A stretch of 53,978 nt of DNA, taken from assembly GCF_025567095.1 (NCBI RefSeq), contig NZ_JAOQJH010000026.1, one strand, 5' to 3'. Below are positions 41,578-49,777 of this stretch, piece by piece. Each line of letters starts with the position of its first letter. The stretch's first letter is position 1. This DNA is from Anthropogastromicrobium aceti (GTDB lineage Bacteria > Bacillota > Clostridia > Lachnospirales > Lachnospiraceae). The notes beneath the pieces were generated by a model. That model ran no database searches. It was not told where the DNA came from and saw only the letters and a list, made by a program, of their open reading frames with translations. The position numbers were made by a program, and so were the translations under genes.

Positions 41578-42859
41578 ATAATCCAATCCAGCTTCTTAAT
41601 ACTCTAAAGTTTGCCGGTCCCTGATTAAAGAGAAGGTCTAACAGATTAGCTTCACTATAGTTTTCACCCTGATTAGCAACCATTGTTGACTCAAGCTCTG
41701 TGATCTGCAAATAGTCAATCGCTGCAGCTGCATATTTTCCAGGATTCTTTAAAACCATCTGATACACACTAGAACCGTAGCTGCTTCCGCCTGCTTCTCC
41801 AAAATAAGTTGTGCAAAGATCTGTTACCTCTGCTTCACCCCAGCCGCCTGCATGTACTGAAATATCAGCAACACCATACAGTGCATACGTCATTCTCGTC
41901 GACGCAATCAGGTAATTTCTTAAATTATCATCTAATCGATCATCATTTAAATAAGCTCGAATAATACCGAACTCAGTCCAACCATTTACAAAGCCATTGC
42001 ATACAAGATTTTTCTTAAGCGCGCTTGAAGATGCGCTGACTGTATCATATGCGTATGCATCATCAGGTGCCTGCTTTGTAAAGCTTGCTGCGCCTACCTG
42101 AAGCGTTGAATCAACACCCATTAAGTCATTCATAACCTGATAATTACTGTTTGCTTCATTTGCCAATGTCTCACGGAAATCGCCCCAGGCTCCATCTACA
42201 CCACTATACTTTTGCAGCAGATAATTGTAGTAATCACCACCGCCCTCAACACTGCAAAGTGCAGCATCAGCAGCGGCCGCTGCCACACTGTCATACTGTT
42301 CGCCATCCATCTCAACATTCAACGCGTCAAGCAATGCATCATATGTCTTTGCCTGTACCTCTGTCAGATGTGTTCTGTCATACGTCTGCAGCTCCGCAAG
42401 TGTTCTTGTAAGATTCTCACTCTCACGCTTTAAATAATTGCTGTTTTGTGCTACAGCCTCATTCAGATTGGTGATAAATTCATCAAAGTCAGACTGCTCT
42501 ATCGCATAATTGCTGTCATCTTCCTCATTGCCAGCCTGAGAATTATCACTTTCTGCTCCAGTCTGCGCCTCTTCTGACTGCTGTTTGTCTGCATCTGCCT
42601 GCTCACCAGTCTGTGCTTCACCATTTACATCGCCTGTTTCCTTTGGCTCATTAGAAGTTTCTTTTGTTTCATTTTCTTTCGTTCCAACTTCCTTTGTGCC
42701 CTGCTCTGCCACGCTCTTTGTCTGACCTAGTGACATCGCAATACCGCCTGCTGTCAATCCGGCAACCAAGACTACTACCATTACAACTGGCAGCCACAAA
42801 CGCATCATCATGATTCTGTGCTTCTGCTTTCTAATCCTTTTTCTATCTTCTGAATTCAT
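41576..42859 (-). CDS. DUF885-like exported protein lacking the metal motif
   Basis: 427 aa. A basic N-terminus and one hydrophobic helix (LPVVMVVVLVAGLTAGGIAM, about 19-40) suggest membrane anchoring with the rest outside. A Glu/Thr/Gln-rich linker follows (about 50-115). The C-terminal 300 residues resemble DUF885 proteins: helical, NYLKRESENLTRTLAELQTY, VNGWTEFG, AIDYLQITELES, LLDLLFNQGPANFRVLRSWI. The HExYPGHH-like motif expected between the two conserved blocks is not seen, so the enzyme activity may be lost. This assignment is by eye and uncertain. AAAGGCTGGA precedes the ATG. Confidence 0.55.
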   Translation of the reverse strand: MNSEDRKRIRKQKHRIMMMRLWLPVVMVVVLVAGLTAGGIAMSLGQTKSVAEQGTKEVGTKENETKETSNEPKETGDVNGEAQTGEQADADKQQSEEAQTGAESDNSQAGNEEDDSNYAIEQSDFDEFITNLNEAVAQNSNYLKRESENLTRTLAELQTYDRTHLTEVQAKTYDALLDALNVEMDGEQYDSVAAAAADAALCSVEGGGDYYNYLLQKYSGVDGAWGDFRETLANEANSNYQVMNDLMGVDSTLQVGAASFTKQAPDDAYAYDTVSASSSALKKNLVCNGFVNGWTEFGIIRAYLNDDRLDDNLRNYLIASTRMTYALYGVADISVHAGGWGEAEVTDLCTTYFGEAGGSSYGSSVYQMVLKNPGKYAAAAIDYLQITELESTMVANQGENYSEANLLDLLFNQGPANFRVLRSWIGL

Positions 42860-42993
42860 ACAACAATCCAGCCTTTCTCTTTTTCTAAATTCTTTACTGT
42901 GCTGCTTTTACCTGACACAAAGCGACACAGTAACCTATAATCACAGTATAGCATGATTTTTCAATACAGACAATTGCTTTTCTCACGTTTTTC

Positions 42994-43069
42994 TTGCAAT
43001 CTTTCGTTCCTGGTGGTATCATAAATTATATCTGTGCTGCATATTCCAGCCCTTTGTAAATTTGGGCTG
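42994..43069 (+). promoter_or_regulatory. metG promoter and leader hairpin
   Basis: TTGCAA (42994-42999) and TATCAT (43017-43022) are 17 bases apart. In the about 100-base leader CAGCCC (43047-43052) pairs with GGGCTG (43064-43069). No T-box motif (AGGGTGGNACCGCG) or SAM riboswitch core is visible. Confidence 0.5.
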
Positions 43070-43130
43070 TGCAAATAGCATCACTGTGAAAAAACAGACC
43101 GCTTTTGCGGCAGAAAGTGAGAAAAACACC

Positions 43131-45113
43131 ATGAAGAAACCGTATTACATCACCACGGCCATTGCTTACACTTCCGGCAAGCCGCACATTGGAAACACCT
43201 ACGAGATCGTGCTGGCAGATTCCATTGCCAGATTCAAGCGAATGCAGGGCTATGATGTGCGCTTTCAGACAGGTACGGATGAGCATGGTCAGAAGATCGA
43301 GTTGAAAGCTGCTGAGGCTGGAAAAACACCAAAGCAGTTTGTTGATGAGGTGGCAGGCGAGATCAAGAAGACCTTTGACCTGATGAACACATCCTATGAT
43401 AAATTTATCCGTACTACTGACGACTACCATGAAAAGCAAGTTCAGAAGATCTTTAAGAAGCTTTATGACAAGGGTGATATTTACAAGAGTGAGTACGAAG
43501 GTATGTACTGTACTCCGTGTGAATCCTTCTTCACAGCTTCTCAGTTAGTTGACGGCAAATGCCCGGACTGCGGACGCCCATGTACACCAGCTAAGGAAGA
43601 AGCTTATTTCTTCCGTATGAGCAAGTATGCAGATAAGCTTATTTCTTATATTAATGAGCATCCAGATTTCATCCAGCCTGAATCCAGAAAGAATGAGATG
43701 ATGAACAATTTCCTTCTTCCGGGACTTCAGGATCTGTGCGTTTCCCGTACCTCCTTTAAGTGGGGTATTCCGGTAGACTTCGATCCAAAGCATGTTGTTT
43801 ACGTATGGATTGATGCACTTAGCAACTATATCACTGGACTTGGCTTTGATCTTGACGGAAACAGCGATCCGATGTTTGAAAAGTATTGGCCGGCTGACCT
43901 TCATCTGATTGGAAAGGATATTCTTCGTTTCCACACCATCTACTGGCCGATCATGCTGATGGCTCTTGATCTGCCGCTTCCAAAGCAGGTATTTGGCCAT
44001 CCATGGCTGCTTCAGGGCGATGGCAAGATGAGTAAGTCAAAGGGAAATGTAATCTATGCAGACGAGCTTGTTCATTTCTTTGGTGTTGATGCTGTTCGTT
44101 ATTTTGTTCTCCATGAGATGCCATTTGAAAACGACGGTGTCATCTCTTGGGACCTGATGATTGAGCGTATGAACTCTGACCTTGCAAATACACTTGGTAA
44201 TCTTGTAAATCGTACCATTTCTATGACAAATAAGTATTTTGGCGGTGTTGCCGTAAACTATGGCGTAAGCGATCCTGTTGATGAATCCTTATTTGAGGTT
44301 GTTACCTCCACCGCTTCTAAAGTTACAGCCCGCATGGATAAGCTTCGCGTTGCTGATGCAATTACAGATATCTTTACTCTGTTCAAGCGCTGCAACAAGT
44401 ATATTGATGAGACAGCTCCGTGGGTACTGGCAAAGGATGAATCAAAGAAAGAACGTCTGTCTACCGTTATGTACAACTTGATCGACAGCATCTTAATCGG
44501 TGCTTCCTTACTTGAGCCATTCATGCCAGAGACTGCAAAGAAGATTGCTGATTCCTTAAATGCACCGCTTCGCACAATGGATCAGGTTTCCACAATGGGC
44601 ACCTACCCATCTGGAAATAAGGTAACAGATCAGCCGCAGATTCTTTTTGCACGTGTTGATGCAGAAAAGATGATGGAAGAAGTTAATGCACTTATGGAGT
44701 CCAAGAAGGCTGCTGCAAAGGACGCTTCCGAAGAAACTGCTGAAGATGAAAAAGAAGATGAGGCTGTTATCGACATCGAGCCAAAGGAAGAAATCACATA
44801 CGAAGATTTCTCAAAAATGCAGTTCCAGGTAGGTGAGATTATCTCCTGCGAGGCAGTAAAGAAGTCCAAAAAGCTTCTGTGCTCTCAGGTAAAGATAGGA
44901 TCTCAGGTAAAGCAGATTGTTTCCGGTATCAAAGCTCACTACACACCAGAAGAAATGATTGGCAAGAAGGTTATGGTTCTTGTAAACTTAAAGCCGGCAA
45001 AGCTTGCAGGTGTTTTATCTGAAGGTATGCTGTTATGTGCAGAGGATGCAGATGGAAATCTTGCACTAATGACACCAGAAAAGAAAATGCCAGCTGGCGC
45101 TGAGATTTGCTAA
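43131..45113 (+). CDS. metG: Methionyl-tRNA synthetase
   Basis: 660 aa. Charges tRNA-Met. Class I motifs are AYTSGKPHIGNTYEIVLADS (HIGH-like) and LLQGDGKMSKSKGNVIYAD (KMSKS). A zinc knuckle carries CTPC...CPDC, the four-Cys type. The anticodon domain is followed by an acidic linker (KDASEETAEDEKEDEAVI) and a C-terminal EMAP/Trbp tRNA-binding domain (FSKMQFQVGEIISCEAVKKS to the end). ATG 43131 aligns with the family start; the longer in-frame start at 43062 lies in the leader. The ribosome site is weak (AGAAAGTGAG). A repeat copy abuts the stop codon. Confidence 0.97.
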   Translation: MKKPYYITTAIAYTSGKPHIGNTYEIVLADSIARFKRMQGYDVRFQTGTDEHGQKIELKAAEAGKTPKQFVDEVAGEIKKTFDLMNTSYDKFIRTTDDYHEKQVQKIFKKLYDKGDIYKSEYEGMYCTPCESFFTASQLVDGKCPDCGRPCTPAKEEAYFFRMSKYADKLISYINEHPDFIQPESRKNEMMNNFLLPGLQDLCVSRTSFKWGIPVDFDPKHVVYVWIDALSNYITGLGFDLDGNSDPMFEKYWPADLHLIGKDILRFHTIYWPIMLMALDLPLPKQVFGHPWLLQGDGKMSKSKGNVIYADELVHFFGVDAVRYFVLHEMPFENDGVISWDLMIERMNSDLANTLGNLVNRTISMTNKYFGGVAVNYGVSDPVDESLFEVVTSTASKVTARMDKLRVADAITDIFTLFKRCNKYIDETAPWVLAKDESKKERLSTVMYNLIDSILIGASLLEPFMPETAKKIADSLNAPLRTMDQVSTMGTYPSGNKVTDQPQILFARVDAEKMMEEVNALMESKKAAAKDASEETAEDEKEDEAVIDIEPKEEITYEDFSKMQFQVGEIISCEAVKKSKKLLCSQVKIGSQVKQIVSGIKAHYTPEEMIGKKVMVLVNLKPAKLAGVLSEGMLLCAEDADGNLALMTPEKKMPAGAEIC

Positions 45114-45115
45114 AT

Positions 45116-45194
45116 CAGTTCACACGTCACACTAGATTTGACAAATTCCATGCTTGCATGAAAATTTGTCAAATTGGTGGGACGAAGGGAACTG
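45116..45194. repeat. MITE-like element, short copy (CAGTTCAC termini)
   Basis: 79 bases from CAGTTCAC to GGGAACTG. They share CACGTCA, CTAGAT, TGCTTGCAT and GGGACGAAG-type segments with the long copy at 40328. The long internal stem is kept despite base changes (TTTGACAAATT with AATTTGTCAAA), suggesting selection on structure. It begins 3 bases after the metG stop. Confidence 0.65.
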
Positions 45195-45200
45195 ATAACC

Positions 45201-45232
45201 AAGCCAGGGGGACCTGTCCCCCGGCTTTTTTT
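45201..45232 (+). terminator. metG terminator (GGGGACAGG family)
   Basis: AAGCCAGGGGGAC pairs with GTCCCCCGGCTT, followed by TTTTTTT. The stem contains the GGGGGAC core of the repeat family. Confidence 0.8.
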
Positions 45233-45311
45233 GTATTACAAGCAAGTTTATCGCAAGGGCACCTCGACGAATGACTTTGTCGGCACCACTACATAACATA
45301 ATAACTCACAA

Positions 45312-46085
45312 TTACCACATTTTCAAATATTCATACAGTTCATCAACCGTCTCAAATCCCATTTTTCTATACATTTCTTTCGGTGTATCGTCTGCATCTG
45401 CATGCAGGAACATTTCTTCCTTAAACTGAGATGCAATGTGTTTCATAAGTGTGGTTGCCACGTAACGCTTGCGAAATGCTTCCCTTACAACAAGAGCATC
45501 CATCACCACATAGCCATCTATCGCATATGCATAGCAGGCACCTGCCGGTTTTCCATCCAGATATGCCACATAATAATGAAATCCCGGTATCTCCATCGCC
45601 TTTTTTACGTAACGCGCATCACGTCTTCTGATAAAGTCTTCGCCGTAGTCTGAAGCAAAAGTTTCGATATCAATTTTAAGCAAATCGGCTAATACATCAC
45701 TGGAAGCACTGTCATATATTATTACGTCAGGGTTGTCCTTCCATCTTGCTATATTTTCTTTCTTATTTCTAAGAAGCATTGTTTCTGTGCAGCATTCTTC
45801 CAAAGAAAAACGTTTGATCAGAACCTCATCTAACTTTTCTCTTGTATCGATCTTTAGAAAGCCTCTGCCGAGTTGGCGCTGGTATGCAATTGCCTGCTCT
45901 AGTTCTTTGCCTGTTGGATCATCTAATAATGGCACAAACTGGTTGTGATCATACATATCATATAGATCATCATCCTGCCATTTTTCCATATGCTCAGAAA
46001 ATGCATGTTTTTGTGAAAACAGTTGTTTAAATGACTGCTCTGCCTTTCTAATACATAAGCAAAGCTTTCCCTGCTCTAATCTCAT
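45312..46085 (-). CDS. GNAT-family N-acetyltransferase
   Basis: 257 aa. The C-terminal half (about 130-257) is a GNAT fold: FHYYVAYLDGKPAGACYAYA, VVMDALVVREAFRKRYVATT (acetyl-CoA pyrophosphate loop region), LMKHIASQFKEEMFLHADAD and YRKMGFETVDELYEYLKMW. The N-terminal 130 residues are a separate domain (VPLLDDPTGKELEQAIAYQR) not recognised. Substrate unknown. It overlaps the LysR gene by 4 bases (ATGA) and is probably co-transcribed with it. Confidence 0.83.
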   Translation of the reverse strand: MRLEQGKLCLCIRKAEQSFKQLFSQKHAFSEHMEKWQDDDLYDMYDHNQFVPLLDDPTGKELEQAIAYQRQLGRGFLKIDTREKLDEVLIKRFSLEECCTETMLLRNKKENIARWKDNPDVIIYDSASSDVLADLLKIDIETFASDYGEDFIRRRDARYVKKAMEIPGFHYYVAYLDGKPAGACYAYAIDGYVVMDALVVREAFRKRYVATTLMKHIASQFKEEMFLHADADDTPKEMYRKMGFETVDELYEYLKMW

Positions 46086-46975
46086 TGAACACCCTCCTTA
46101 TTCTTCTTAATAAACTCAATAAATGCCTCTGCCGCATGGGACAAGGTACGGTCTTTCTTCCAAATCAACGCATAAAATGCCTTCGCATCTGGGTGATTGA
46201 TTTGTCTAATACAGACCTCGCGGTCTCGTACAAGTGACGATATCGACTCTGGATAAATCGCAATTCCAACTCCATTTTTGCTGAGTTCATAGGCATTCAT
46301 CATATGCGCCACTCTGCCGCGAATAATAGGCATACTCTGCGGATCTGAAAACCATCCATGAATCTCACCCTGACGCGACTCGCGTGACGGGATTAAAAGA
46401 TCATATGGAAGCAGTTCATTCGGATTGATCGGTTCATTTGTCTCTGAATAAAGCGGATGACCTTTCGGAATCATCGCCACCCACGGCTCCTCGTATACCT
46501 CTAACACATGAAACTCCTCCGTGTTAAATGGCGCCGTGATCATCGCCACCTCGCATAAGCTCTTCGTGACACGATTATTTACATCATCTGTATTTCCATT
46601 CCACAAAATATACTGCACATGCGGATGCATCTTCTGAAACTCTGAAATCCAATGTGCAAAAAGATGAGGACCACATCCCTCAACTGAGGCAATGTAAAGT
46701 GTTCCCTGTAAGCCCTCTTTTCGGATTCTCACTTCTTCCTCAGAACGGTTCACCAGATCAAGAATCTGCGATGCGTACTGCAAAAACAATTCTCCTTCTT
46801 CCGTGAGTTTTACCTTGTGCGGTGAGCGCTCAAATAATTTTGTGCCAAGCTCCTCCTCTAAATCCTGAATCTGACGGCTGAGCGGTGGTTGGGCAATCGC
46901 AAGTTTTTCAGCTGCTCTGGTAAAATTCTTCTCCTCTGCCACTGCCTTAAAATACCGAATATGACGAAGCTCCAT
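46082..46975 (-). CDS. LysR-family transcriptional regulator
   Basis: 297 aa. The winged helix is MELRHIRYFKAVAEEKNFTR, continuing AAEKLAIAQPPLSRQIQDLE. The effector domain follows (LYIASVEGCGPHLFAHWISE; VAMIPKGHPLYS). An in-frame ATG at 46999 adds eight residues; I prefer ATG 46975, which is preceded by GGCAGGTG and matches the family start. The ends overlap the GNAT gene. Divergent from it lie an operator-like inverted repeat and the 23-codon ORF at 47243, a possible target. Confidence 0.88.
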   Translation of the reverse strand: MELRHIRYFKAVAEEKNFTRAAEKLAIAQPPLSRQIQDLEEELGTKLFERSPHKVKLTEEGELFLQYASQILDLVNRSEEEVRIRKEGLQGTLYIASVEGCGPHLFAHWISEFQKMHPHVQYILWNGNTDDVNNRVTKSLCEVAMITAPFNTEEFHVLEVYEEPWVAMIPKGHPLYSETNEPINPNELLPYDLLIPSRESRQGEIHGWFSDPQSMPIIRGRVAHMMNAYELSKNGVGIAIYPESISSLVRDREVCIRQINHPDAKAFYALIWKKDRTLSHAAEAFIEFIKKNKEGVQ

Positions 46976-47078
46976 CGAATCACCTGCCTTTCCAAACAAA
47001 TTTGCTTTGATGGGAATTCCTTGATGAAAATTCCTTAATATGATATTTTACATGATAGCATGTATAGCCACCTCGTTG

Positions 47079-47097
47079 CAATACCTATAGAGTATTG
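47079..47097. promoter_or_regulatory. Candidate LysR box between the LysR gene and the 23-codon ORF
   Basis: CAATAC (47079-47084) and GTATTG (47092-47097) form a 6-bp inverted repeat across 7 bases, the T-N11-A type spacing. It overlaps TTGCAA, the likely -35 of the LysR gene, suggesting autoregulation, and lies just upstream of the promoter for the small ORF. Confidence 0.5.
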
Positions 47098-47117
47098 TTA
47101 TACATTTATTATATGTA

Positions 47118-47147
47118 TTTCACATTTTCATTGCCGTGTGCTACTAT
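47118..47147 (+). promoter_or_regulatory. Predicted promoter of the 23-codon ORF
   Basis: TTTCAC at 47118-47123 and TACTAT at 47142-47147, spacer 18 bases. It is not a strong consensus match but is well placed between the LysR box and the ORF. Confidence 0.4.
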
Positions 47148-47242
47148 AAAACCATCAAGAAGAGATCCGGCCGGTCTCCAAAAAAGAACCAACTCATTAC
47201 TTCACTAGTATAGAGTTAATGAAAGAAAGAGAGGTATTTATT

Positions 47243-47314
47243 ATGAAGAAGATTTTAGATAAGGTCAGCGAATTTTTTAAGGAATATTATGTAAGCTTTG
47301 GTGAGAGAATCTGA
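47243..47314 (+). CDS. 23-aa small protein, unknown
   Basis: ATG 47243 to TGA 47312-47314 encodes MKKILDKVSEFFKEYYVSFG followed by ERI. The ribosome site AGAGAGG lies upstream at about 8-10 bases. A predicted promoter precedes it by about 95 bases and a strong terminator follows at 47351. The peptide has alternating Lys and hydrophobic residues (I4, L5, V8, F11, F12, Y15, Y16), so an amphipathic helix is plausible. It is divergent from a LysR gene. I recognise no family. Too short for ordinary gene callers; seen here only by reading the sequence. Confidence 0.55.
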   Translation: MKKILDKVSEFFKEYYVSFGERI

Positions 47315-47350
47315 TGCGAACATATTGTGAAAATGATATAGAACATTTAT

Positions 47351-47403
47351 AGGGTGCCGCCTTTGAACACACTGCAAACTGGTTCAAGCGCGACACCCTT
47401 TTT
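47351..47403 (+). terminator. Terminator of the small ORF
   Basis: AGGGTGCCGC pairs with GCGACACCCT, and TTGAAC pairs with GTTCAA inside, followed by TTTTT. It supports an independent transcript. Confidence 0.8.
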
Positions 47404-47445
47404 GTTACTAATTTATTGTTCGTTTTTTGTTATTTTCCGGTCTAA

Positions 47446-47540
47446 GCCAGGGGGACAATAAATAAACCACCGCCCTGTCCCTCTACTCCCTGTACCACCT
47501 GAGGCACTAATTGAGTCATTGTACCTGTCCCATATGGCAC
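47446..47540. repeat. Degenerate GGGGACAGG-family copy
   Basis: AAGCCAGGGGGACA at one end, ACCTGTCCC at the other, with CCGCCCTGTCCCTC and GGCACTAATTGAGTC between. This is a disrupted member of the family. Confidence 0.5.
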
Positions 47541-47542
47541 AC

Positions 47543-47944
47543 TCACATTTCTAATTGCTTTACCACCTTTTCAAAATCATAAAACAAATCAATATATTTT
47601 TCTACAATTGTATTACAGTGTGTTTTTACTATCTCACAATCATAGTCATGTGTTAATTCATTTCTTACTTTTAACATGTCCATCCATGCTTCATCTGAAA
47701 TTAAATTTGCCTTGAATGCTTCTCTAAGTACTTCTCTTGGCGAACCAGATACAAAACCAGTAATCGCATAGTATTGTATCAATATATCCTTCATGACCTT
47801 CCATGCCAAATCAAATGTAATACTGAATTTTGCACTAGTTCCACTCAACACAAATGAATCTGTAAGATCTCGTTATCTCGCCTCTGCCAGTGCATCTAAT
47901 GATTTACAAAATGATAAAAATCTCCTATAAAATTTTTCGTCCAT
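47543..47944 (-). pseudogene. HEPN-type (HI0074-like) partner of a nucleotidyltransferase, with an in-frame stop
   Basis: Reading from ATG 47944 gives MDEKFYRRFLSFCKSLDALA, then EAR and TAA at 47875-47873, then RDLTDSFVLSGTSAKFSITF in the same frame to 47543. A single Tyr codon change to TAA explains it. The C-terminal segment VRNELTHDYD holds the R-x4-H HEPN motif. HEPN proteins paired with MNT antitoxins are RNase-type toxins. An internal restart is possible but would lose the first helix. The frame begins 20 bases inside the nucleotidyltransferase gene. Confidence 0.7.
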
Positions 47945-48197
47945 ACTTTCTAACATCCTCCATCAATAATTCATTTCTACATGTATCCATATTCAACACA
48001 TCCACACTATAAAGTGTCGGAAGATCCTCTATTTTCTCCACTAATAAATCAAAATCATTAACTCCAGATACCGCTATATCAATATCACTGCGTTCTCTTG
48101 CTGTCCCTTTCGCTCTTGAACCGTATAGAACCACTTCTTTTGCTTGAAATTCATTACATATTTTTATTACTGCCTGTATAATCTCTTCGACTTTCAA
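47925..48197 (-). CDS. MNT-type nucleotidyltransferase (antitoxin of HEPN pair)
   Basis: A small protein, about 90 aa. The nucleotidyltransferase motif YGSRAKGTARERSDIDIAVS is complete (GS...DxD), as in MNT/MntA antitoxins that AMPylate or mask their HEPN partner. The start is uncertain: TTG 48197 has AGGTGA at 5 bases; GTG 48206 and an ATG at 48239 are in-frame alternatives. Overlapped by the disabled HEPN gene. The pair is probably no longer functional as a toxin-antitoxin unit. Confidence 0.75.
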   Translation of the reverse strand: MKVEEIIQAVIKICNEFQAKEVVLYGSRAKGTARERSDIDIAVSGVNDFDLLVEKIEDLPTLYSVDVLNMDTCRNELLMEDVRKYGRKIL

Positions 48198-48325
48198 AAA
48201 AGTCACCTCGCTTCCTAATTTTAATGTTCTTCTAACCACTTTTTGACTATTTTTGATACCATTATGTTACTATAGCTTTTCTCTTTTATCAAGTAGAACC
48301 ATTGGGGGATTGCCCCTAGGGTGAG

Positions 48326-49474
48326 TCAGTAGGTATCTTTACGAAGAATATCGAGGTATTCGGTATAAGAATATATTTTGGCTTTTCCAAATTTGTCTGT
48401 TTGCTTCAAGATTCCATAATCAACCAAAATAGAAACCACCTTCGCCACAGTGTTATATGACATGTCAAGAGTCGCAGCGGTTTTCTGAATATCAATGATC
48501 GGATTGGATTCTAAATAAGAAAACACTTTAAGAACGCTAGTACGCTGCCTTTTTGTAAGAGTGTCAAATAATTTTGTACTTTTATCATGTAGTGCAGTAA
48601 GTAGATCGATTGTATGAATTGCATCCTCCGCAGAATCTGCAAATGCCTGAAGGAAAAATGAAATCCACTGTTCATAATCACCAGTACGTCGTACCTGTGT
48701 CATACGGTCATAGTATTCGATACGGTTCATCTTGAGGTAATAAGAAATATAAAGTGCTGGAGTAGACAGAATGCCTTTTTCCATTAAGAAGAGCGTAATA
48801 AGAAGTCGTCCAACACGTCCATTACCGTCAAGGAAGGGGTGCGTGGTTTCAAACTGATAGTGGATCAAAGCGGCCTGAATCAACGGGTCAAGAGGATCAT
48901 CACTATTGATATATTTTTCGAGGTCGGACATGGCTGTTAGCATATCTTCCGGATTTGGCGGAATATAACGAGCGTTTTTGAGAGTACTTCCCTGACCGCC
49001 AATCCAGTTTTGTGAATAGCGGAATTCGCCAGGATTTTTTTCCTGTCCTCGTACGCTTTCCAAAAGAACTGCATGAGTTTCTTTGATCAGACGATTGCAC
49101 AAAGGTAGCGTTTTTAGCCGCTCAAGAGCAAATTCATTCGCACGGATATAGTTCACAACATCGGAGACATCCCGATTTGTGTTGTCTTCAATCAGAGGAT
49201 TCAAGATATCCTCAAGAGTGCACTGTGTGCCTTCAATCTGTGAGGAAAGAAGTGCTTCTTTACGGACGTACATGGAAATAAAAAGTTCCATGTTTGGTAT
49301 ACGGGAGGATAATCCTTCAAGTGTTGCTATTTTTTTGTTTGCATCAATAAGTTTCGTGAGGAGCTCACCAGATACCTCAATAGGAGGATTCGGTGGAAGC
49401 GGGGCTGGCCGAAAGGATTCATAAGCCATTTCGCCTGACAGATTACTCACGAATGTTCCTGCTCGGTTTGTCAT
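48326..49474 (-). CDS. Fic/DOC-family protein (class II, probable AMPylator)
   Basis: 382 aa. An N-terminal Fic_N segment carries the inhibitory motif [S/T]xxxE[G/N] as SSQIEG (about 77-82). The Fic core HPFLDGNGRVGR lies at about 212-223, so the catalytic His, the anion-binding DGNGR and the final Arg are all present. A C-terminal winged helix (TKRQRTSVLKVFSYLESNPI, DIQKTAATLDMSYNTVAKVV) suggests DNA binding and autoregulation. AGGAAAGG precedes the start. The target protein is unknown. The promoter carries GAAATTTC boxes. Confidence 0.92.
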   Translation of the reverse strand: MTNRAGTFVSNLSGEMAYESFRPAPLPPNPPIEVSGELLTKLIDANKKIATLEGLSSRIPNMELFISMYVRKEALLSSQIEGTQCTLEDILNPLIEDNTNRDVSDVVNYIRANEFALERLKTLPLCNRLIKETHAVLLESVRGQEKNPGEFRYSQNWIGGQGSTLKNARYIPPNPEDMLTAMSDLEKYINSDDPLDPLIQAALIHYQFETTHPFLDGNGRVGRLLITLFLMEKGILSTPALYISYYLKMNRIEYYDRMTQVRRTGDYEQWISFFLQAFADSAEDAIHTIDLLTALHDKSTKLFDTLTKRQRTSVLKVFSYLESNPIIDIQKTAATLDMSYNTVAKVVSILVDYGILKQTDKFGKAKIYSYTEYLDILRKDTY

Positions 49475-49506
49475 AATTTTTTCCTTTCCTCCGGAAAACG
49501 GAAATT

Positions 49507-49635
49507 GAAATTTCTAGGTCTATTTTAACATAAAAATTTCAGGAAATCAACTTATTATGAAAATGCAGAGCAAAAGAAATTTCAGTAAAATGAATATTTA
49601 TGAAAATTCTTATTGAAAATTGTCGTAGAAATTTC
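49507..49635 (-). promoter_or_regulatory. Fic promoter with repeated GAAATTTC boxes
   Basis: Minus strand TTGATT (49550-49545) and TAAAAT (49527-49522) with a 17-base spacer. Perfect palindromes GAAATTTC occur at 49507-49514, 49576-49583 and 49628-49635, and a close variant AAAATTTC lies within the spacer at 49533-49540. These may be operators for the Fic winged helix. Confidence 0.5.
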
Positions 49636-49645
49636 AAAAAACCAT

Positions 49646-49777
49646 ATGTGATAGGTACGGTGGCTTGATTAGTGTCCCTGGTCCCTGGTGCTCAAGCTCG
49701 CGAATTTTTTTCCCCGACTCGACTGCATTCTAACAATGAACCATTTATGCCAGGCACTGCGTTCCCATTTTTATTTT
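49646..49777. repeat. GGGGACAGG-family remnant
   Basis: GATAGGTACGGTGGCTTGAT, then TAGTGTCCCTGG and TGCTCAAGCTCGC, matching the 50530 copy block by block. No gene here. Confidence 0.5.

Noticed and set aside
43023..43130. T-box or SAM riboswitch upstream of metG
   Set aside because: No T-box bulge sequence, specifier-loop pattern or SAM aptamer core; only a short stem-loop.
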